A stretch of 64,000 bases of DNA from Gemmatimonadota bacterium (lineage in GTDB: Bacteria > Gemmatimonadota > Gemmatimonadetes > Gemmatimonadales > Gemmatimonadaceae). The notes below the pieces were generated by a model. That model did not search any database. It was not told the origin of the DNA and saw nothing but the letters and a program-made list of their open reading frames with translations. Shown here piece after piece: positions 41,026-51,060 of the stretch; within the stretch, counting starts at the first letter, position 1; every line of letters begins with the position of its first letter. Made by a program: the position numbers and the translations under genes. The stretch covers positions 1 through 64,000 of the forward strand of contig JAJTGR010000059.1 in assembly GCA_021299375.1 (NCBI GenBank). The letters run 5' to 3'.

Positions 41026-42285
41026 ATGCCGGGTCTCGTGGGGCTGGTGCTGCAGGTGGCGGTCACGGCCCAGCCAGGCAGCCCGCCGCCCCTCACCGTA
41101 CGGCTCGGCGAACGCCTGCGTCTGGTCCCGGTCATCGTCGAGGCGCACGGCGGGGTGTCGCTGCGCGCCGACGCCCTCGCCGAGGCGCTCGGGGGCCGGC
41201 TGGTCACGACGCCGGGCCGCGCGGGGCGCTTTCGGCTGGAAGTCGGTCCCGCCGTCGTGGAGTTCGAGACGGGACGCGCGCTGGCCGTCACGGAAACCGA
41301 CACCGTTCCGCTCCCGGCCGACGTCGTTCGGCGACGTGGGATGCCCTACGTGCCGGTCACTGTGGCCACCGACCTGCTGCCGCGTCTGGGAGCTGGCGTA
41401 CTGTACGACGCCGAGCGCTCCGAACTGCGTCGCTTCGCGCCGGTGATCGCCTCGCGTGCAGCGCCCTCCCCGGTGCGGCGAACCGATAGCGGCAGTGCCG
41501 CGCTCCCGCCGGCGCCACCGGCGCGCACCGACAACAGCCGGGTGGTCGAGTCGCGCCTGGCCGGTGCCCGGACCCACGTGGTGGTCGTCGACGCTGGCCA
41601 TGGTGGCCCGGACCGCGGCATGTCGGGACCGCTGGGAGGCGGGCCCAAGATCTTCGAGAAGCACATCACTCTGGCCGTGTCCAAGGCCCTCCGCGTGGCC
41701 CTCGAGGCGCGAGGCATCGGCGTGGTGATGACCCGCACGACCGATACGCTCATCGCCCTCTCCGATCGCGGCAAGATCGCCAACCAGGCCAAGGGCGATC
41801 TGTTCGTCTCCATTCACGTGAACGCCGCCAATCCACGCTGGGCCAATCCGGGCGGGGCTCGCGGGTTCGAGACGTACTTCCTCGCCGAAGCCAAGACGGA
41901 AGACGCGCGTCGGGTCGAGGCCATGGAAAACGAATCGATTCGCTTCGAGACGACGGTCGATGCGTCGCGTGACGATCCGCTCGGGTTCATCATTCGCGAC
42001 ATGGCGCAGAACGAGCACCTTCGGGAGTCGTCGCGCCTCGCGGAGCTCATCCAGGGCGGCATGCGGCAGGTGCATCCCGGTCCCAGCCGCGGGGTGAAGC
42101 AGGCGGGATTCCGGGTGCTGGTAACGGCGTTCATGCCTGCCGTGCTCGTGGAAATCGGTTTCGGTACCAACCGCGGTGACGCGGCGTACATGACCGATCC
42201 GACGCGTCAGGCCCAGCTCGCCGCGCGGCTCGCCGATGCCATCGTGCGCTACCTCGCGGAGTACGAACGGAAGGTCGGCGGATGA
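41026..42285 (+). CDS. amiC: N-acetylmuramoyl-L-alanine amidase (AmiC-type)
   Basis: The 419 residues have a short hydrophobic N-terminus that may be a weak signal, then a domain (about 24-140) resembling copper-amine-oxidase-N or AMIN-type modules. A Pro-rich linker leads to an Amidase_3 catalytic domain (about 183-415). Zinc ligands are in VVDAGHGGPDRG (His192), the Glu in FEKHITL and the His in SIHVNA, with the catalytic Glu in LVEIGFGTN. It cuts the MurNAc-L-Ala bond during cell separation. It overlaps the next gene by four bases. Confidence 0.9.
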   Translation: MPGLVGLVLQVAVTAQPGSPPPLTVRLGERLRLVPVIVEAHGGVSLRADALAEALGGRLVTTPGRAGRFRLEVGPAVVEFETGRALAVTETDTVPLPADVVRRRGMPYVPVTVATDLLPRLGAGVLYDAERSELRRFAPVIASRAAPSPVRRTDSGSAALPPAPPARTDNSRVVESRLAGARTHVVVVDAGHGGPDRGMSGPLGGGPKIFEKHITLAVSKALRVALEARGIGVVMTRTTDTLIALSDRGKIANQAKGDLFVSIHVNAANPRWANPGGARGFETYFLAEAKTEDARRVEAMENESIRFETTVDASRDDPLGFIIRDMAQNEHLRESSRLAELIQGGMRQVHPGPSRGVKQAGFRVLVTAFMPAVLVEIGFGTNRGDAAYMTDPTRQAQLAARLADAIVRYLAEYERKVGG

Positions 42286-43682
42286 CCGGCCGGGGCCGCG
42301 CGATCTGGCGTGCGTTGCTCTGGTCTGGTGCGTGGCTGACGGGCACCGGATGCGTGTACTACAACGGCGTCTACAACGCCCAGAGCGCCGCCAAGGCCGG
42401 CGATGCGCGGTTGCGGCGCGACCAGGACGAGCAGGCGATCGCGCAGTTCCAGCTGTCCGCCGAACGCGCGGAGAGCGTACTCGCTCGCTTTCCGACGTCG
42501 AACTGGCGCACCCGGGCCTTGTACCTGGCTGGGCGGGGGGCCTCGCTCTCGGGCAACTGTGAGAAGGGGACGCCGCGACTGCTCGATTTCCTGTCCAGCG
42601 GCGGCACCGGCGTGGCGGACCGGGATCGGGCGCGCGTGGCCCTCGCCGTATGCGACGTCCGGTTGTCGCGGGTGGCCGAGGCAAGGCGTCGGCTCGATTC
42701 GCTTGTCGCGGCACCCGACGCCGAGACAGCGCGACAGGCACGCCTGTGGGCCGCGCGCGCCGCCCTGGCGCAGGGTGACCTCGACGCGGTCAGCGGATAT
42801 CTGGGACGCCTGGAGGCGGGGGTCCTGCCATGGGAGTTCATCAATGCCTCGCTTGCGGCGCGGGACTACACGCGCGTCGAATCGCTGCTCGTGGTGCGCG
42901 CCCGCCGTGGCGATTTTCGCGACGACGCCGTGCGCGCCGTTCGCGACATGGCGGGGGCCGGGAGTGTGGCGGGGGCGGAGCGGGTGGTCCAGGTCTATGA
43001 CGCCATCCGGGTGCGCGACGTTGCCCGGGGGGCCCTGCACTATGCGTTGGGAGACCACTGGGTGCGCGCTGGCGACGACTCGCTGGCGTTGGTACACCTG
43101 AACGCGGCGCGCGAGCTGGGCGCGCGCGACAGTGTGGTCGCGCGCGAGTCAGCCGCCCGGCTTGCCTACGTGGCGCTGCGGCGGACCACCACCGTGCCGG
43201 AAGCCGATGGGGTGCTGGCCCGTGTGGACAGTGTCGTCGCGCGGACGCCCTATGCCCGCCGGTTCGGCGAGCAGTTCCTGCTCGTGCGCCTGCTTGCCAC
43301 CCAGGCCGATCCCACTGGCGCTGCGCTGTATCTGGCCGGAGAAGTCGCGCGGGATTCGCTGCGTGCGCCCTTGCTCGCCACCGGCCTGTTCACGCGGCTG
43401 GCACGCGAGCAGAGCGCGTCACCGCTGGCGCCGCATGCCTGGTACGCGGCAAGCTTGCTGCGTCCCGACAGCGCCGAGCTCTGGCGGCGGCGTGTGCTGG
43501 CGGAGTTCGGGTTTTCGGCGGTGGCCGCACGGCTGCGTGGCGAAGATCCGGCGACCCTGCCGGACTATGTCGCGACGCCGGAATTGTTGAGATTCACGTG
43601 GACCGACGCGGTGCGCCTCTGGGCGGACAGCGTACGGAAGCTGCGCGCCCTACCGCGTGCGGCGACCCCCTCGACCCCCTGA
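42282..43682 (+). CDS. TPR-type repeat lipoprotein, hypothetical
   Basis: This 466-residue protein has a lipobox at GTGC (about 21-24) after a hydrophobic signal. The rest is a series of helical pairs rich in Ala/Arg/Leu (AIAQFQLSAERAESVLARFP, ARVALAVCDVRLSRVAEARRRLDSLV), like tetratricopeptide repeats. Such proteins serve as envelope assembly scaffolds. It is coupled to the AmiC gene through ATGA, so a wall-related role is likely but unproven. Confidence 0.75.
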   Translation: MTGRGRAIWRALLWSGAWLTGTGCVYYNGVYNAQSAAKAGDARLRRDQDEQAIAQFQLSAERAESVLARFPTSNWRTRALYLAGRGASLSGNCEKGTPRLLDFLSSGGTGVADRDRARVALAVCDVRLSRVAEARRRLDSLVAAPDAETARQARLWAARAALAQGDLDAVSGYLGRLEAGVLPWEFINASLAARDYTRVESLLVVRARRGDFRDDAVRAVRDMAGAGSVAGAERVVQVYDAIRVRDVARGALHYALGDHWVRAGDDSLALVHLNAARELGARDSVVARESAARLAYVALRRTTTVPEADGVLARVDSVVARTPYARRFGEQFLLVRLLATQADPTGAALYLAGEVARDSLRAPLLATGLFTRLAREQSASPLAPHAWYAASLLRPDSAELWRRRVLAEFGFSAVAARLRGEDPATLPDYVATPELLRFTWTDAVRLWADSVRKLRALPRAATPSTP

Positions 43683-43686
43683 CCCC

Positions 43687-44670
43687 GTGCCGTCGTCCGC
43701 CGCTGCCTCGCCGCCCACCGCGCCTGCCACTGAGCTGGGGATCCCGCCTCTCGGGGTGCGGGTCGCAGGACTGGCGTTCCGCAATCCGATCGTGCTGGCC
43801 TCGGGGACGGCCGGATTTGGTGTGGAGCTCGACGAGGTCGTCGACCTGTCGGCGGTCGGAGGCATCGCGACGAAGGCCGTGAGCGTGGTGCCGCGCACCG
43901 GCAATCCCGCGCTCCGCGTGAGCGAGTTCGCCGGGGGGATGATCAATGCCATCGGGCTGGCCAATCCCGGGCTCGAGGCCGTGAAGCGCGACTATCTGCC
44001 CTGGATGCCGGCCCATCATCCCGGGACCCGGCTCGTGGTGAACGTGGTGGGCAACAGCATCGAGGACTTCGCGACGGTCGTGGCGGCGCTCGACGGCGAG
44101 CGCGGCGTCGATGCCTTCGAGTTGAACGTGAGCTGCCCGAACGTGAAGGCGGGCGGGCTCGAGTTCGGCGCCGATCCCCGAGCGTTGGCGGCCCTGGTCA
44201 CCGGGGCGAGGGCAGTGACGGCGCGGCCGATCTTCGTCAAGCTCTCGCCTACCCTTGGCGCGGGGATCGTCGATACCGCGCGCGTGGCCATCGACAGTGG
44301 GGCGACCGGGTTGACCGTCGTGAACACCATGCCCGGCCTGGTCATCGACACCCGCCGGCGCCGGCCGAAGATCAGCTTCGGCAGCGGCGGGATCAGCGGT
44401 CCCGCCCTGTTGCCGATGGGGCTGCTGGCCACGTGGCGCGTGAGCCAGGCACTGCCTGGGGTGCCGCTCATCGGGTTGGGGGGCGTGAGCAGTGGGGATG
44501 ATGCCGTCCAGTACCTGCTGGCGGGGGCCTCGCTGGTGGGCGTCGGCACCGCTGCCATGCGCGACCCCCGGGCGCCCGAGCGAATCGTCCGACAACTGCG
44601 CGCGTGGACCGAGCGTGAAGGCGTACGCGATCTCACCACCCTCATCGGAACCCTGCAGTGGCCCACCTGA
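43687..44670 (+). CDS. pyrD: dihydroorotate dehydrogenase, class 1
   Basis: From GTG 43687 the 327-residue FMN enzyme oxidises dihydroorotate to orotate. The N-terminal LGVRVAGLAFRNPIVLASGTAGFG and the active-site NVSCPNVKAGG, with the class 1 catalytic Cys, are clear. IFVKLSP, NTMPGLVIDTRRRRP and GVSSGDDAVQYLLAGAS also fit. The Cys and the sequence favour class 1B, which normally needs PyrK; no pyrK is adjacent. It overlaps pyrF by 13 bases. Confidence 0.93.
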   Translation: MPSSAAASPPTAPATELGIPPLGVRVAGLAFRNPIVLASGTAGFGVELDEVVDLSAVGGIATKAVSVVPRTGNPALRVSEFAGGMINAIGLANPGLEAVKRDYLPWMPAHHPGTRLVVNVVGNSIEDFATVVAALDGERGVDAFELNVSCPNVKAGGLEFGADPRALAALVTGARAVTARPIFVKLSPTLGAGIVDTARVAIDSGATGLTVVNTMPGLVIDTRRRRPKISFGSGGISGPALLPMGLLATWRVSQALPGVPLIGLGGVSSGDDAVQYLLAGASLVGVGTAAMRDPRAPERIVRQLRAWTEREGVRDLTTLIGTLQWPT

Positions 44671-45386
44671 CCGGCCCCCAAGTGACCCCGATCGTCGCCC
44701 TCGATGTACCCGACCGGGCCGGGGCGCAGGCGCTGGTCTCGCGCCTGGGAGACAGTTGCGACTTTTACAAGGTCGGGCTGGAGCTGTTCTCGGCCGAGGG
44801 GCCGGCCATCGTCGGCTGGCTGCGCGCCCAGGGGAAGCGGGTCTTCGTGGATCTCAAGCTGCACGACATCCCGACCACCGTGCGGGGGGCGGCGCGCAGC
44901 GTGGCCCGACACGGCGCGGCGTTGCTGACGGTCCACGCCAGTGGTGGGCAGGCCATGGTAGCGGCCGCGGTCGAAGGGGCGGCCGAAGGCGCACCGGACG
45001 GCGGGTGCAGCATTCTCGGGGTGACGATCCTGACCAGCCTGGATGCCGCCGGGGTCTCCTCGGCCTGGGGGCGCGGGGCCGTGGACGTGCAGGCTGAGGT
45101 GGTGCGGCTGGCCGGCCTGGTGGCGGCGGGGCAGGGGGCCGGGATCGTGTGTTCGGGACACGAAGCCGCGGCGGTGCGGGCGGCCTATGGCCGGGCGCTT
45201 GGGCTGCTGATTCCCGGCATCCGTCTGCCGGGAGGCGAGGCGCACGATCAGCGGCGGGTCATGTCGCCGCAGGCGGCGGCCGAAGCGGGGGCAAGGTGGC
45301 TCATTCTCGGGCGCGCGGTGACCGGAGCGGCCGATCCGGCGCAGGCCATGGCAGCGGTGCACGCTGCCCTTGCGAGCGTCGCCTAA
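44658..45386 (+). CDS. pyrF: orotidine 5'-phosphate decarboxylase
   Basis: This 242-residue TIM-barrel enzyme makes UMP. It shows VALDVPDRAGA (strand 1), FYKVGLELFSAEG, the catalytic VDLKLHDIPTTV (D-x-K-x2-D) at about 69-80, and the phosphate-binding PGIRLPGG and ILGRAVTGA. Together with the overlapping pyrD it covers the last oxidation and decarboxylation steps of pyrimidine synthesis. A GTG start is used. The ribosomal operon promoter lies at and just after its 3' end. Confidence 0.95.
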   Translation: MAHLTGPQVTPIVALDVPDRAGAQALVSRLGDSCDFYKVGLELFSAEGPAIVGWLRAQGKRVFVDLKLHDIPTTVRGAARSVARHGAALLTVHASGGQAMVAAAVEGAAEGAPDGGCSILGVTILTSLDAAGVSSAWGRGAVDVQAEVVRLAGLVAAGQGAGIVCSGHEAAAVRAAYGRALGLLIPGIRLPGGEAHDQRRVMSPQAAAEAGARWLILGRAVTGAADPAQAMAAVHAALASVA

Positions 45387-45398
45387 GTCCGCTATGCT
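45370..45398 (+). promoter_or_regulatory. promoter of the rpmJ-rpsM-rpoA operon
   Basis: TTGCGA (45370-45375), a 17-base spacer and TATGCT (45393-45398) form a sigma-70-type promoter whose -35 box lies inside the end of pyrF. It gives a leader of about 200 bases before rpmJ. Confidence 0.55.
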
Positions 45399-45580
45399 CC
45401 GAGTCTTGCCCGTTTTCGGGGTCGTTCAGACCGCGTTCGGGCGGGATTCGAGGCCAATCCGCTGGCCACCTTCGCTTCGTTCGTGCGCGGAATCGGGTCG
45501 GCAGACACGATGCTTCACGAGCGATGAACAGCATGGGGAGTCCGGCCGGCCGCCGATCGATGGCGGTGCGGGAGACTCCG

Positions 45581-45598
45581 TCGGCGCGTGAGCGCCGA
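45581..45598 (+). promoter_or_regulatory. leader hairpin reaching into the rpmJ Shine-Dalgarno
   Basis: TCGGCGC (45581-45587) and GCGCCGA (45592-45598) form a perfect 7-bp stem with GTGA loop. The 3' arm runs into the GAGG at 45597-45600, eight bases ahead of the rpmJ GTG. It could modulate translation of the operon's first gene; autoregulation by a ribosomal protein is a guess. Confidence 0.45.
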
Positions 45599-45606
45599 GG
45601 TGACCC

Positions 45607-45723
45607 GTGAAAGTTCGCAGCAGCGTGAAGCCGATCTGTGAGCACTGCAAGGTCGTGAAGCGACAGGGCGTGACTCGCATCATCTGCAAGCGCAACCCCA
45701 AGCACAAGCAGCGTCAGGGCTGA
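45607..45723 (+). CDS. rpmJ: 50S ribosomal protein L36
   Basis: This 38-residue protein starts at GTG ([19 protein letters not shown]). Cys11, Cys14, Cys27 and His32 form the zinc ribbon of the C+ type. It lies 16 bases ahead of rpsM, its usual place. There is no infA upstream; pyrF is there instead. Confidence 0.97.
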   Translation: MKVRSSVKPICEHCKVVKRQGVTRIICKRNPKHKQRQG

Positions 45724-45739
45724 GGGGAGCGCACACACA

Positions 45740-46117
45740 ATGGCACGTATCGCTGGCGTCGATCTTCCGCGCGAGAAGAAGATCGAGATCGGCCTGACCT
45801 ACATCTTCGGCATCGGTCGCAAGACCGCCCAGAAGATCCTCGAGGCGACGGGTGTGTCGAGCGCGCAGCGCGTTCGCGACCTGAACGACAACGACCTCAA
45901 CAAGCTCCGTCAGGAAATCGAGCGCAATCATCGCGTCGAGGGTGCCCTGCGCACCGAAGTGGCGATGAACATCAAGCGCCTGATGGACATCGGCTCGTAC
46001 CGTGGCACCCGCCATCGTCGTGGCCTCCCCGTGCGCGGGCAGCGCACGCACACGAACGCGCGCACCAAGAAGGGGCCGCGCCGCGCCATCGCGGGCAAGA
46101 AGAAGGTGACCAAGTAA
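45740..46117 (+). CDS. rpsM: 30S ribosomal protein S13
   Basis: The 125 residues open [25 protein letters not shown] and end in a basic tail with the conserved [19 protein letters not shown]. It binds the head of the small subunit and contacts the P-site tRNA. It starts at ATG 45740 with AGGGGAG upstream. Three bases separate it from rpsK. Confidence 0.98.
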   Translation: MARIAGVDLPREKKIEIGLTYIFGIGRKTAQKILEATGVSSAQRVRDLNDNDLNKLRQEIERNHRVEGALRTEVAMNIKRLMDIGSYRGTRHRRGLPVRGQRTHTNARTKKGPRRAIAGKKKVTK

Positions 46118-46120
46118 GCC

Positions 46121-46498
46121 ATGGCTACCGCAAAGAAGACCAAGCGCGTCGTCGAGGCGGAAGGCATCGCCCACGTCAGCGCCACGTTCAACAATACGAC
46201 CATCACGATCACCGACCTGCACGGCAACGCGGTGTCGTGGGGCTCGGCCGGCAAGGCGGGCTTCAAGGGGTCGAAGAAGTCCACGCCGTTCGCCGCCACC
46301 GTGGCATCCGAGCAGTGCGCGCGCGAGGCGCTCACGCTCGGCGTGCGCCGCGTACACGTGCGGGTGCAAGGGCCCGGGTCCGGCCGCGAGTCGGCCATTC
46401 AGGCGCTCGCCGCGGCGGGGCTTCAGGTGAAGTCCATCCGTGACGTCACCCCGATCCCGCACAACGGCTGCCGTCCCCCCAAGCGCCGGAGGGTCTGA
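46121..46498 (+). CDS. rpsK: 30S ribosomal protein S11
   Basis: This 125-residue platform protein has [33 protein letters not shown] and the conserved C-terminus [21 protein letters not shown]. The N-terminus is Lys-rich. Three bases separate it from rpsD. Confidence 0.98.
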   Translation: MATAKKTKRVVEAEGIAHVSATFNNTTITITDLHGNAVSWGSAGKAGFKGSKKSTPFAATVASEQCAREALTLGVRRVHVRVQGPGSGRESAIQALAAAGLQVKSIRDVTPIPHNGCRPPKRRRV

Positions 46499-46501
46499 TC
46501 C

Positions 46502-47137
46502 ATGGCCCGCTATACTGGTCCCAGCTGCCGTCAGTGCCGTCGCGAGGGCGCCAAGCTCTTCCTGAAGGGCACCAAGTGCTTCACCGAGAAGTGCCCCGTC
46601 GAACGGCGTCCGTACGCCCCGGGGCAGCACGGTCAGGCCACGGCGCGTCGCAAGAAGATGTCCGAGTTCGCCAAGCAGCTGCGCGAGAAGCAGAAGATCA
46701 AGCGCATCTACGGCATCTCGGAGAAGCAGTTCCGCAACACGTTCGAGCGCGTGGCAACGCAGGCCGGCATCACCGGGCACAACCTGCTGGCCGCCCTCGA
46801 GACTCGGCTCGACAACGTGGTGTACCGCATGGGCTTCGCGCCGAGCCGCAAGGCCGCGCGTCAGCTCATCCGTCACCGCCACATCGAGGTCAAGGGTCGC
46901 CTCCTCGACATCCCGTCGTACCAGGTGCGGCCGGGCGAGGAAGTGCGCGTGAAGCAGGCGTCGCGTGAACTCGTGCTCGTGCAGAGCGCGATGGAGCAGG
47001 CGTCGCGCGGGGCCTCGCTGGCGTGGATCGCGGTCGACAAGGAGTCGTTCAGCGGTCGCGTCCTCGAGAAGCCCCAGCGGCAGGCCATTCCGCTCGCGGC
47101 GCAGGAACAGCTGGTCGTCGAGTTGTACTCCAAGTAA
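46502..47137 (+). CDS. rpsD: 30S ribosomal protein S4, zinc-binding type
   Basis: This 211-residue primary 16S rRNA binder has an N-terminal zinc knuckle with Cys9, Cys12, Cys26 and Cys31 (CRQCRR, KCFTEKC), the C+ form. The S4 RNA-binding domain (RLDNVVYRMGFAPSRKAARQLIRHRHIEVKG) lies at about 95-130. In E. coli S4 represses this operon; two hairpins between rpsD and rpoA here could serve such control. Confidence 0.98.
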   Translation: MARYTGPSCRQCRREGAKLFLKGTKCFTEKCPVERRPYAPGQHGQATARRKKMSEFAKQLREKQKIKRIYGISEKQFRNTFERVATQAGITGHNLLAALETRLDNVVYRMGFAPSRKAARQLIRHRHIEVKGRLLDIPSYQVRPGEEVRVKQASRELVLVQSAMEQASRGASLAWIAVDKESFSGRVLEKPQRQAIPLAAQEQLVVELYSK

Positions 47138-47146
47138 TCCAGGAAC

Positions 47147-47177
47147 GGTCGGGCGCGCCCCCGTGGCACGCCCGACC
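47147..47177 (+). terminator. hairpin after rpsD
   Basis: GGTCGGGCG (47147-47155) and CGCCCGACC (47169-47177) form a perfect 9-bp stem with a 13-base loop, nine bases past the rpsD stop. There is no T tract, so partial attenuation or RNA processing is as likely as termination. Confidence 0.5.
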
Positions 47178-47236
47178 GGGTCGGGGCCCGAACCCCTCTA
47201 CGGGGCTGCCGCGCGTTCGGGGCGGGGCGGCGCGTC

Positions 47237-47254
47237 GCCGAGTGGACACTCGGC
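47237..47254 (+). promoter_or_regulatory. hairpin with T run ahead of rpoA
   Basis: GCCGAGTG (47237-47244) and CACTCGGC (47247-47254) form a perfect 8-bp stem with a two-base loop, followed by GTGACCTTTTCTC and, 22 bases after the stem, the rpoA ATG. It looks like an attenuator or protein-binding site that sets rpoA apart from the ribosomal genes. Confidence 0.5.
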
Positions 47255-47276
47255 GTGACCTTTTCTCAGCATACTC

Positions 47277-48350
47277 ATGGCAACCATCGATCTTTCCGGG
47301 CTGGTCCGTCCGCAGCTGGTCGAAGCGACCAAGCGCGAGGACAATCCGAACCTGGCCGAATTCCGCCTGCAGCCGCTTGAACGCGGCTTCGGGCACACGT
47401 TGGGCAACGCGATGCGTCGACTGCTCCTGTCGTCGCTCCGGGGCTCCGCGGTGTGGGCCTTCCGTATCGACGGCGTGGTGCATGAGCACCAGACCATCGC
47501 GGGCGTCGTCGAAGACGTGCACCAGATTATCGGCAACCTCAAGACGCTCACCTTGTCCCTGCCGGACGAAGTGGAGCAGGCCGTGCTCCGCATCACCAAG
47601 GCCGGACCGGGCACCGTCACCGCGGCCGACATTGTCGCGACCGGCGGTGTACGGGTGATCGACCCGTCGCACCACCTCTTCACCATCACCGACGAGCGTG
47701 AATTCACGGTCGAGCTGTATGTGAACAAGGGGCGCGGCTACATCGAGAGCGACCAGCATCCGGCTGACAAGCACCTTCCGGTGGACGTCGTGCGGATCGA
47801 TGCCATTTACAACCCGGTCCGTCGGGCCAACTTCACCGTCGCGGAAACCCGCGTCGGGCAGCGCACCGACTACGACCGCCTCACGCTCACCGTGGAAACC
47901 AACGGCACCCTGTCGCCCGAGGAAGCGGTGAGTTACGCGGCCGCGCTGGCCCAGACCCACTTCCAGTACTTCGTGGGGTTTGGGTCCTCGGCCTCCGCGC
48001 AGCCCGGCACCGCTGGCGACGGCGCCAACTCCGACGCCATTCGCCTCGCCGAGCTGTTCCGCACCCCGATCGACGATCTCGAACTCTCGGTTCGTTCGGT
48101 CAATTCCCTCAAGAACTCCAATATCCGCTCGCTCGGCGATCTGGTTCGCCAGACCGAGGCGCAGATCCTCCAGGTCAAGAACTTCGGCAAGAAGTCCCTG
48201 CAGGAAATCGCCGCGCTGCTCGAGAAGGAGGGGCTCAACTTCGGCATGCGCTACGAGGAAAGCCCGGACGGTGTCCGGATCCTCGACATGGGCACCCCGC
48301 CCAGCCGCGCGGCCGAGAATGCCCCCGACGACGACGAAGACGAGGACTGA
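47277..48350 (+). CDS. rpoA: RNA polymerase alpha subunit
   Basis: This 357-residue protein has the N-terminal assembly domain (about 15-240; ERGFGHTLGNAMRRLLLSSLRG) and the C-terminal domain (about 265-335; TPIDDLELSVRSVNSL, NFGKKSLQEI) that binds UP elements and activators. It is about 25 residues longer than E. coli alpha because of an acidic tail (NAPDDDEDED). It follows a 139-base gap with two hairpins, unlike the 3-base gaps of the genes before it. Confidence 0.98.
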   Translation: MATIDLSGLVRPQLVEATKREDNPNLAEFRLQPLERGFGHTLGNAMRRLLLSSLRGSAVWAFRIDGVVHEHQTIAGVVEDVHQIIGNLKTLTLSLPDEVEQAVLRITKAGPGTVTAADIVATGGVRVIDPSHHLFTITDEREFTVELYVNKGRGYIESDQHPADKHLPVDVVRIDAIYNPVRRANFTVAETRVGQRTDYDRLTLTVETNGTLSPEEAVSYAAALAQTHFQYFVGFGSSASAQPGTAGDGANSDAIRLAELFRTPIDDLELSVRSVNSLKNSNIRSLGDLVRQTEAQILQVKNFGKKSLQEIAALLEKEGLNFGMRYEESPDGVRILDMGTPPSRAAENAPDDDEDED

Positions 48351-48356
48351 TCTCCC

Positions 48357-48713
48357 ATGCGCCACCGCAAGGCCAACCGCCAGCTCCGGCGGACCAGTGA
48401 GCAGCGTCTCGCGCTGCTTCGCAACCTCGCCACCTCGCTCATCGAGCAGGGGGCGATCGAGACGACCGAGGCCAAGGCCAAGGAGCTCCGCCCGTTCGTC
48501 GAGAAGCTCATCACCAAGGCTCGCACCGGCACGCTGCATGCGCGCCGGCTCGCCGGCAAGCACGTCCAGAAGCGTGAGGCGGCCGACAAGCTGTTCCAGG
48601 AAATCGGTCCCAAGTTCGCCACGCGTCCGGGCGGCTACACGCGCATTCTCAAGACCGGCCACCGCAAGGGTGACGGAGCGGAGATGGCGCGGATCGAACT
48701 GATCCTCAGCTGA
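48357..48713 (+). CDS. rplQ: 50S ribosomal protein L17
   Basis: This 118-residue, standard-length protein has [28 protein letters not shown] at the N-terminus and the [24 protein letters not shown] ending. It lies six bases after rpoA, the normal order. Confidence 0.98.
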   Translation: MRHRKANRQLRRTSEQRLALLRNLATSLIEQGAIETTEAKAKELRPFVEKLITKARTGTLHARRLAGKHVQKREAADKLFQEIGPKFATRPGGYTRILKTGHRKGDGAEMARIELILS

Positions 48714-48724
48714 GGCATACGCCC

Positions 48725-48946
48725 GTGGCCATCAATCGCAATCGCTGCTACTGCTGCGACAAGGGTGTTGCCTTCGGCAACAACGTCTCGCACGCCAACA
48801 ACAAGACCCGCCGCACCTGGAAGCCCAACCTCCAGGTGGTGCGTACGCTCGACGCCGGCAAGATCATCAAGGTGAAGGTCTGCACGCGCTGCCTCGCCGC
48901 CGGCAAGGTGCAGCGGGCGCCGCGCGGTCAGGTCGCCGTCGCCTGA
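48725..48946 (+). CDS. rpmB: 50S ribosomal protein L28, zinc-binding type
   Basis: This 73-residue protein starts at [31 protein letters not shown] is typical of L28, and the Cys pairs (CYCC, CTRC) form a zinc site. Its place at the end of the alpha operon, not beside rpmG, is less common. A strong terminator follows. Confidence 0.95.
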   Translation: MAINRNRCYCCDKGVAFGNNVSHANNKTRRTWKPNLQVVRTLDAGKIIKVKVCTRCLAAGKVQRAPRGQVAVA

Positions 48947-48966
48947 TCGCCACCGGTCCGGTGGGC

Positions 48967-49003
48967 AAGCGGGGAGCTCGCGCAGTGCGAGGCTCCCCGC
49001 TTT
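48967..49003 (+). terminator. terminator of the ribosomal/rpoA operon
   Basis: AAGCGGGGAGC (48967-48977) pairs with GCTCCCCGCTT (48992-49002), extended by CTCGC/GCGAG with one bulged base, and is followed by TTTGC. It is the clearest terminator in the window. Confidence 0.85.
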
Positions 49004-49019
49004 GCACATCGGTCCCTGA

Positions 49020-50057
<1,038 letters not shown>

Positions 50058-50091
50058 CGCACGTGAGGTGTGGTCCGGAAGGAGAGGCGGC

Positions 50092-51060
50092 GTGAAGCGC
50101 GTTCTGGTGACGGGAGCGGCGGGCTTCGTGGGGCAATGGCTGTTGCCGGCCTTGGTCCGGGAGGGCGCCGAGGTCACCGCGCTCGCCCTGGAGCCGCCGC
50201 CGACGACCCACCCCCGCGGCGTCCCGGCTCCGGAACCGTCGGTGCGTTGGCTGATCGGCGACTTGCGGGATGATGCGCATGTGCGGGCGGCCGTTGAGGC
50301 GGCGCGGGCCGACACCATCGTGCACCTCGCGGCTGTCTCGCACGTTCCCACGGCCGCCGCCAATCCTGCGCTCGCCTGGGATGTGAACGTCACGGCGACT
50401 GCGCGCCTGCTCCACGCGGTTGAGCGGCAGCGCGACGCGGGAGGGCTGGACCCGCTGGTGCTCATCGTCGGCAGCGCCGAGCAGTACGGTCGCCATGACT
50501 CGCACGAGGGGCGCCTGCAGGAGACCGCCGTGCAGGCGCCGCGCACCGTGTACGCGGCGACCAAGGCGGCGCAGGAGGTGCTGGCGCTGCAGGGCTGGCG
50601 GGCCACGGGGCTGCGGACGGTCGTGGCCCGCAGCTTCAACCACAGTGGTCCCGGGCAGCCGCCGCGCTTCCTGCTGCCGGCGCTCATCCAGCGCGCGCTG
50701 GAACTGGCCGGCGCACCGGCGGGCACTCCGATGCCCGTGGGCAATCGCGCGCCGATCCGCGACTTCCTGCATGTAACGGACGTCGTGGCCGCGTATATTG
50801 CACTCTGTCAGCGGGGCACGCCGGGCGAGGCGTACAACGTGGCCAGTGGCACCGGCTGGTCGGTGCAGGACCTCCTCGATCGGGTCATCGCGCGCACCGG
50901 ATCGCGCGCCGTGCCCACCGAGGACCCGGCACTGGTGCGACCGGTTGACGTCCCCGTGTTGGTCGGGGACCCGCGCAAGCTGCAGCGCGCTGTGGGATGG
51001 CGCGCGCGGCTTTCACTTGACGACATCATCGACGACCTCCTCCATGCCGCGACGTTCTGA
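50092..51060 (+). CDS. rmd: GDP-6-deoxy-D-mannose reductase-like SDR
   Basis: Starting at GTG 50092 with GGAAGGAGAGG upstream, the 322 residues have the cofactor motif [11 protein letters not shown] (about 7-17), [10 protein letters not shown] (YxxxK) and [17 protein letters not shown], typical of RMD proteins that make GDP-D-rhamnose from the Gmd product. Fucose-type epimerase-reductases differ here. Its 3' end overlaps the carB start by 17 bases, an odd arrangement between a sugar gene and carbamoyl-phosphate synthase. Confidence 0.87.
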   Translation: MKRVLVTGAAGFVGQWLLPALVREGAEVTALALEPPPTTHPRGVPAPEPSVRWLIGDLRDDAHVRAAVEAARADTIVHLAAVSHVPTAAANPALAWDVNVTATARLLHAVERQRDAGGLDPLVLIVGSAEQYGRHDSHEGRLQETAVQAPRTVYAATKAAQEVLALQGWRATGLRTVVARSFNHSGPGQPPRFLLPALIQRALELAGAPAGTPMPVGNRAPIRDFLHVTDVVAAYIALCQRGTPGEAYNVASGTGWSVQDLLDRVIARTGSRAVPTEDPALVRPVDVPVLVGDPRKLQRAVGWRARLSLDDIIDDLLHAATF

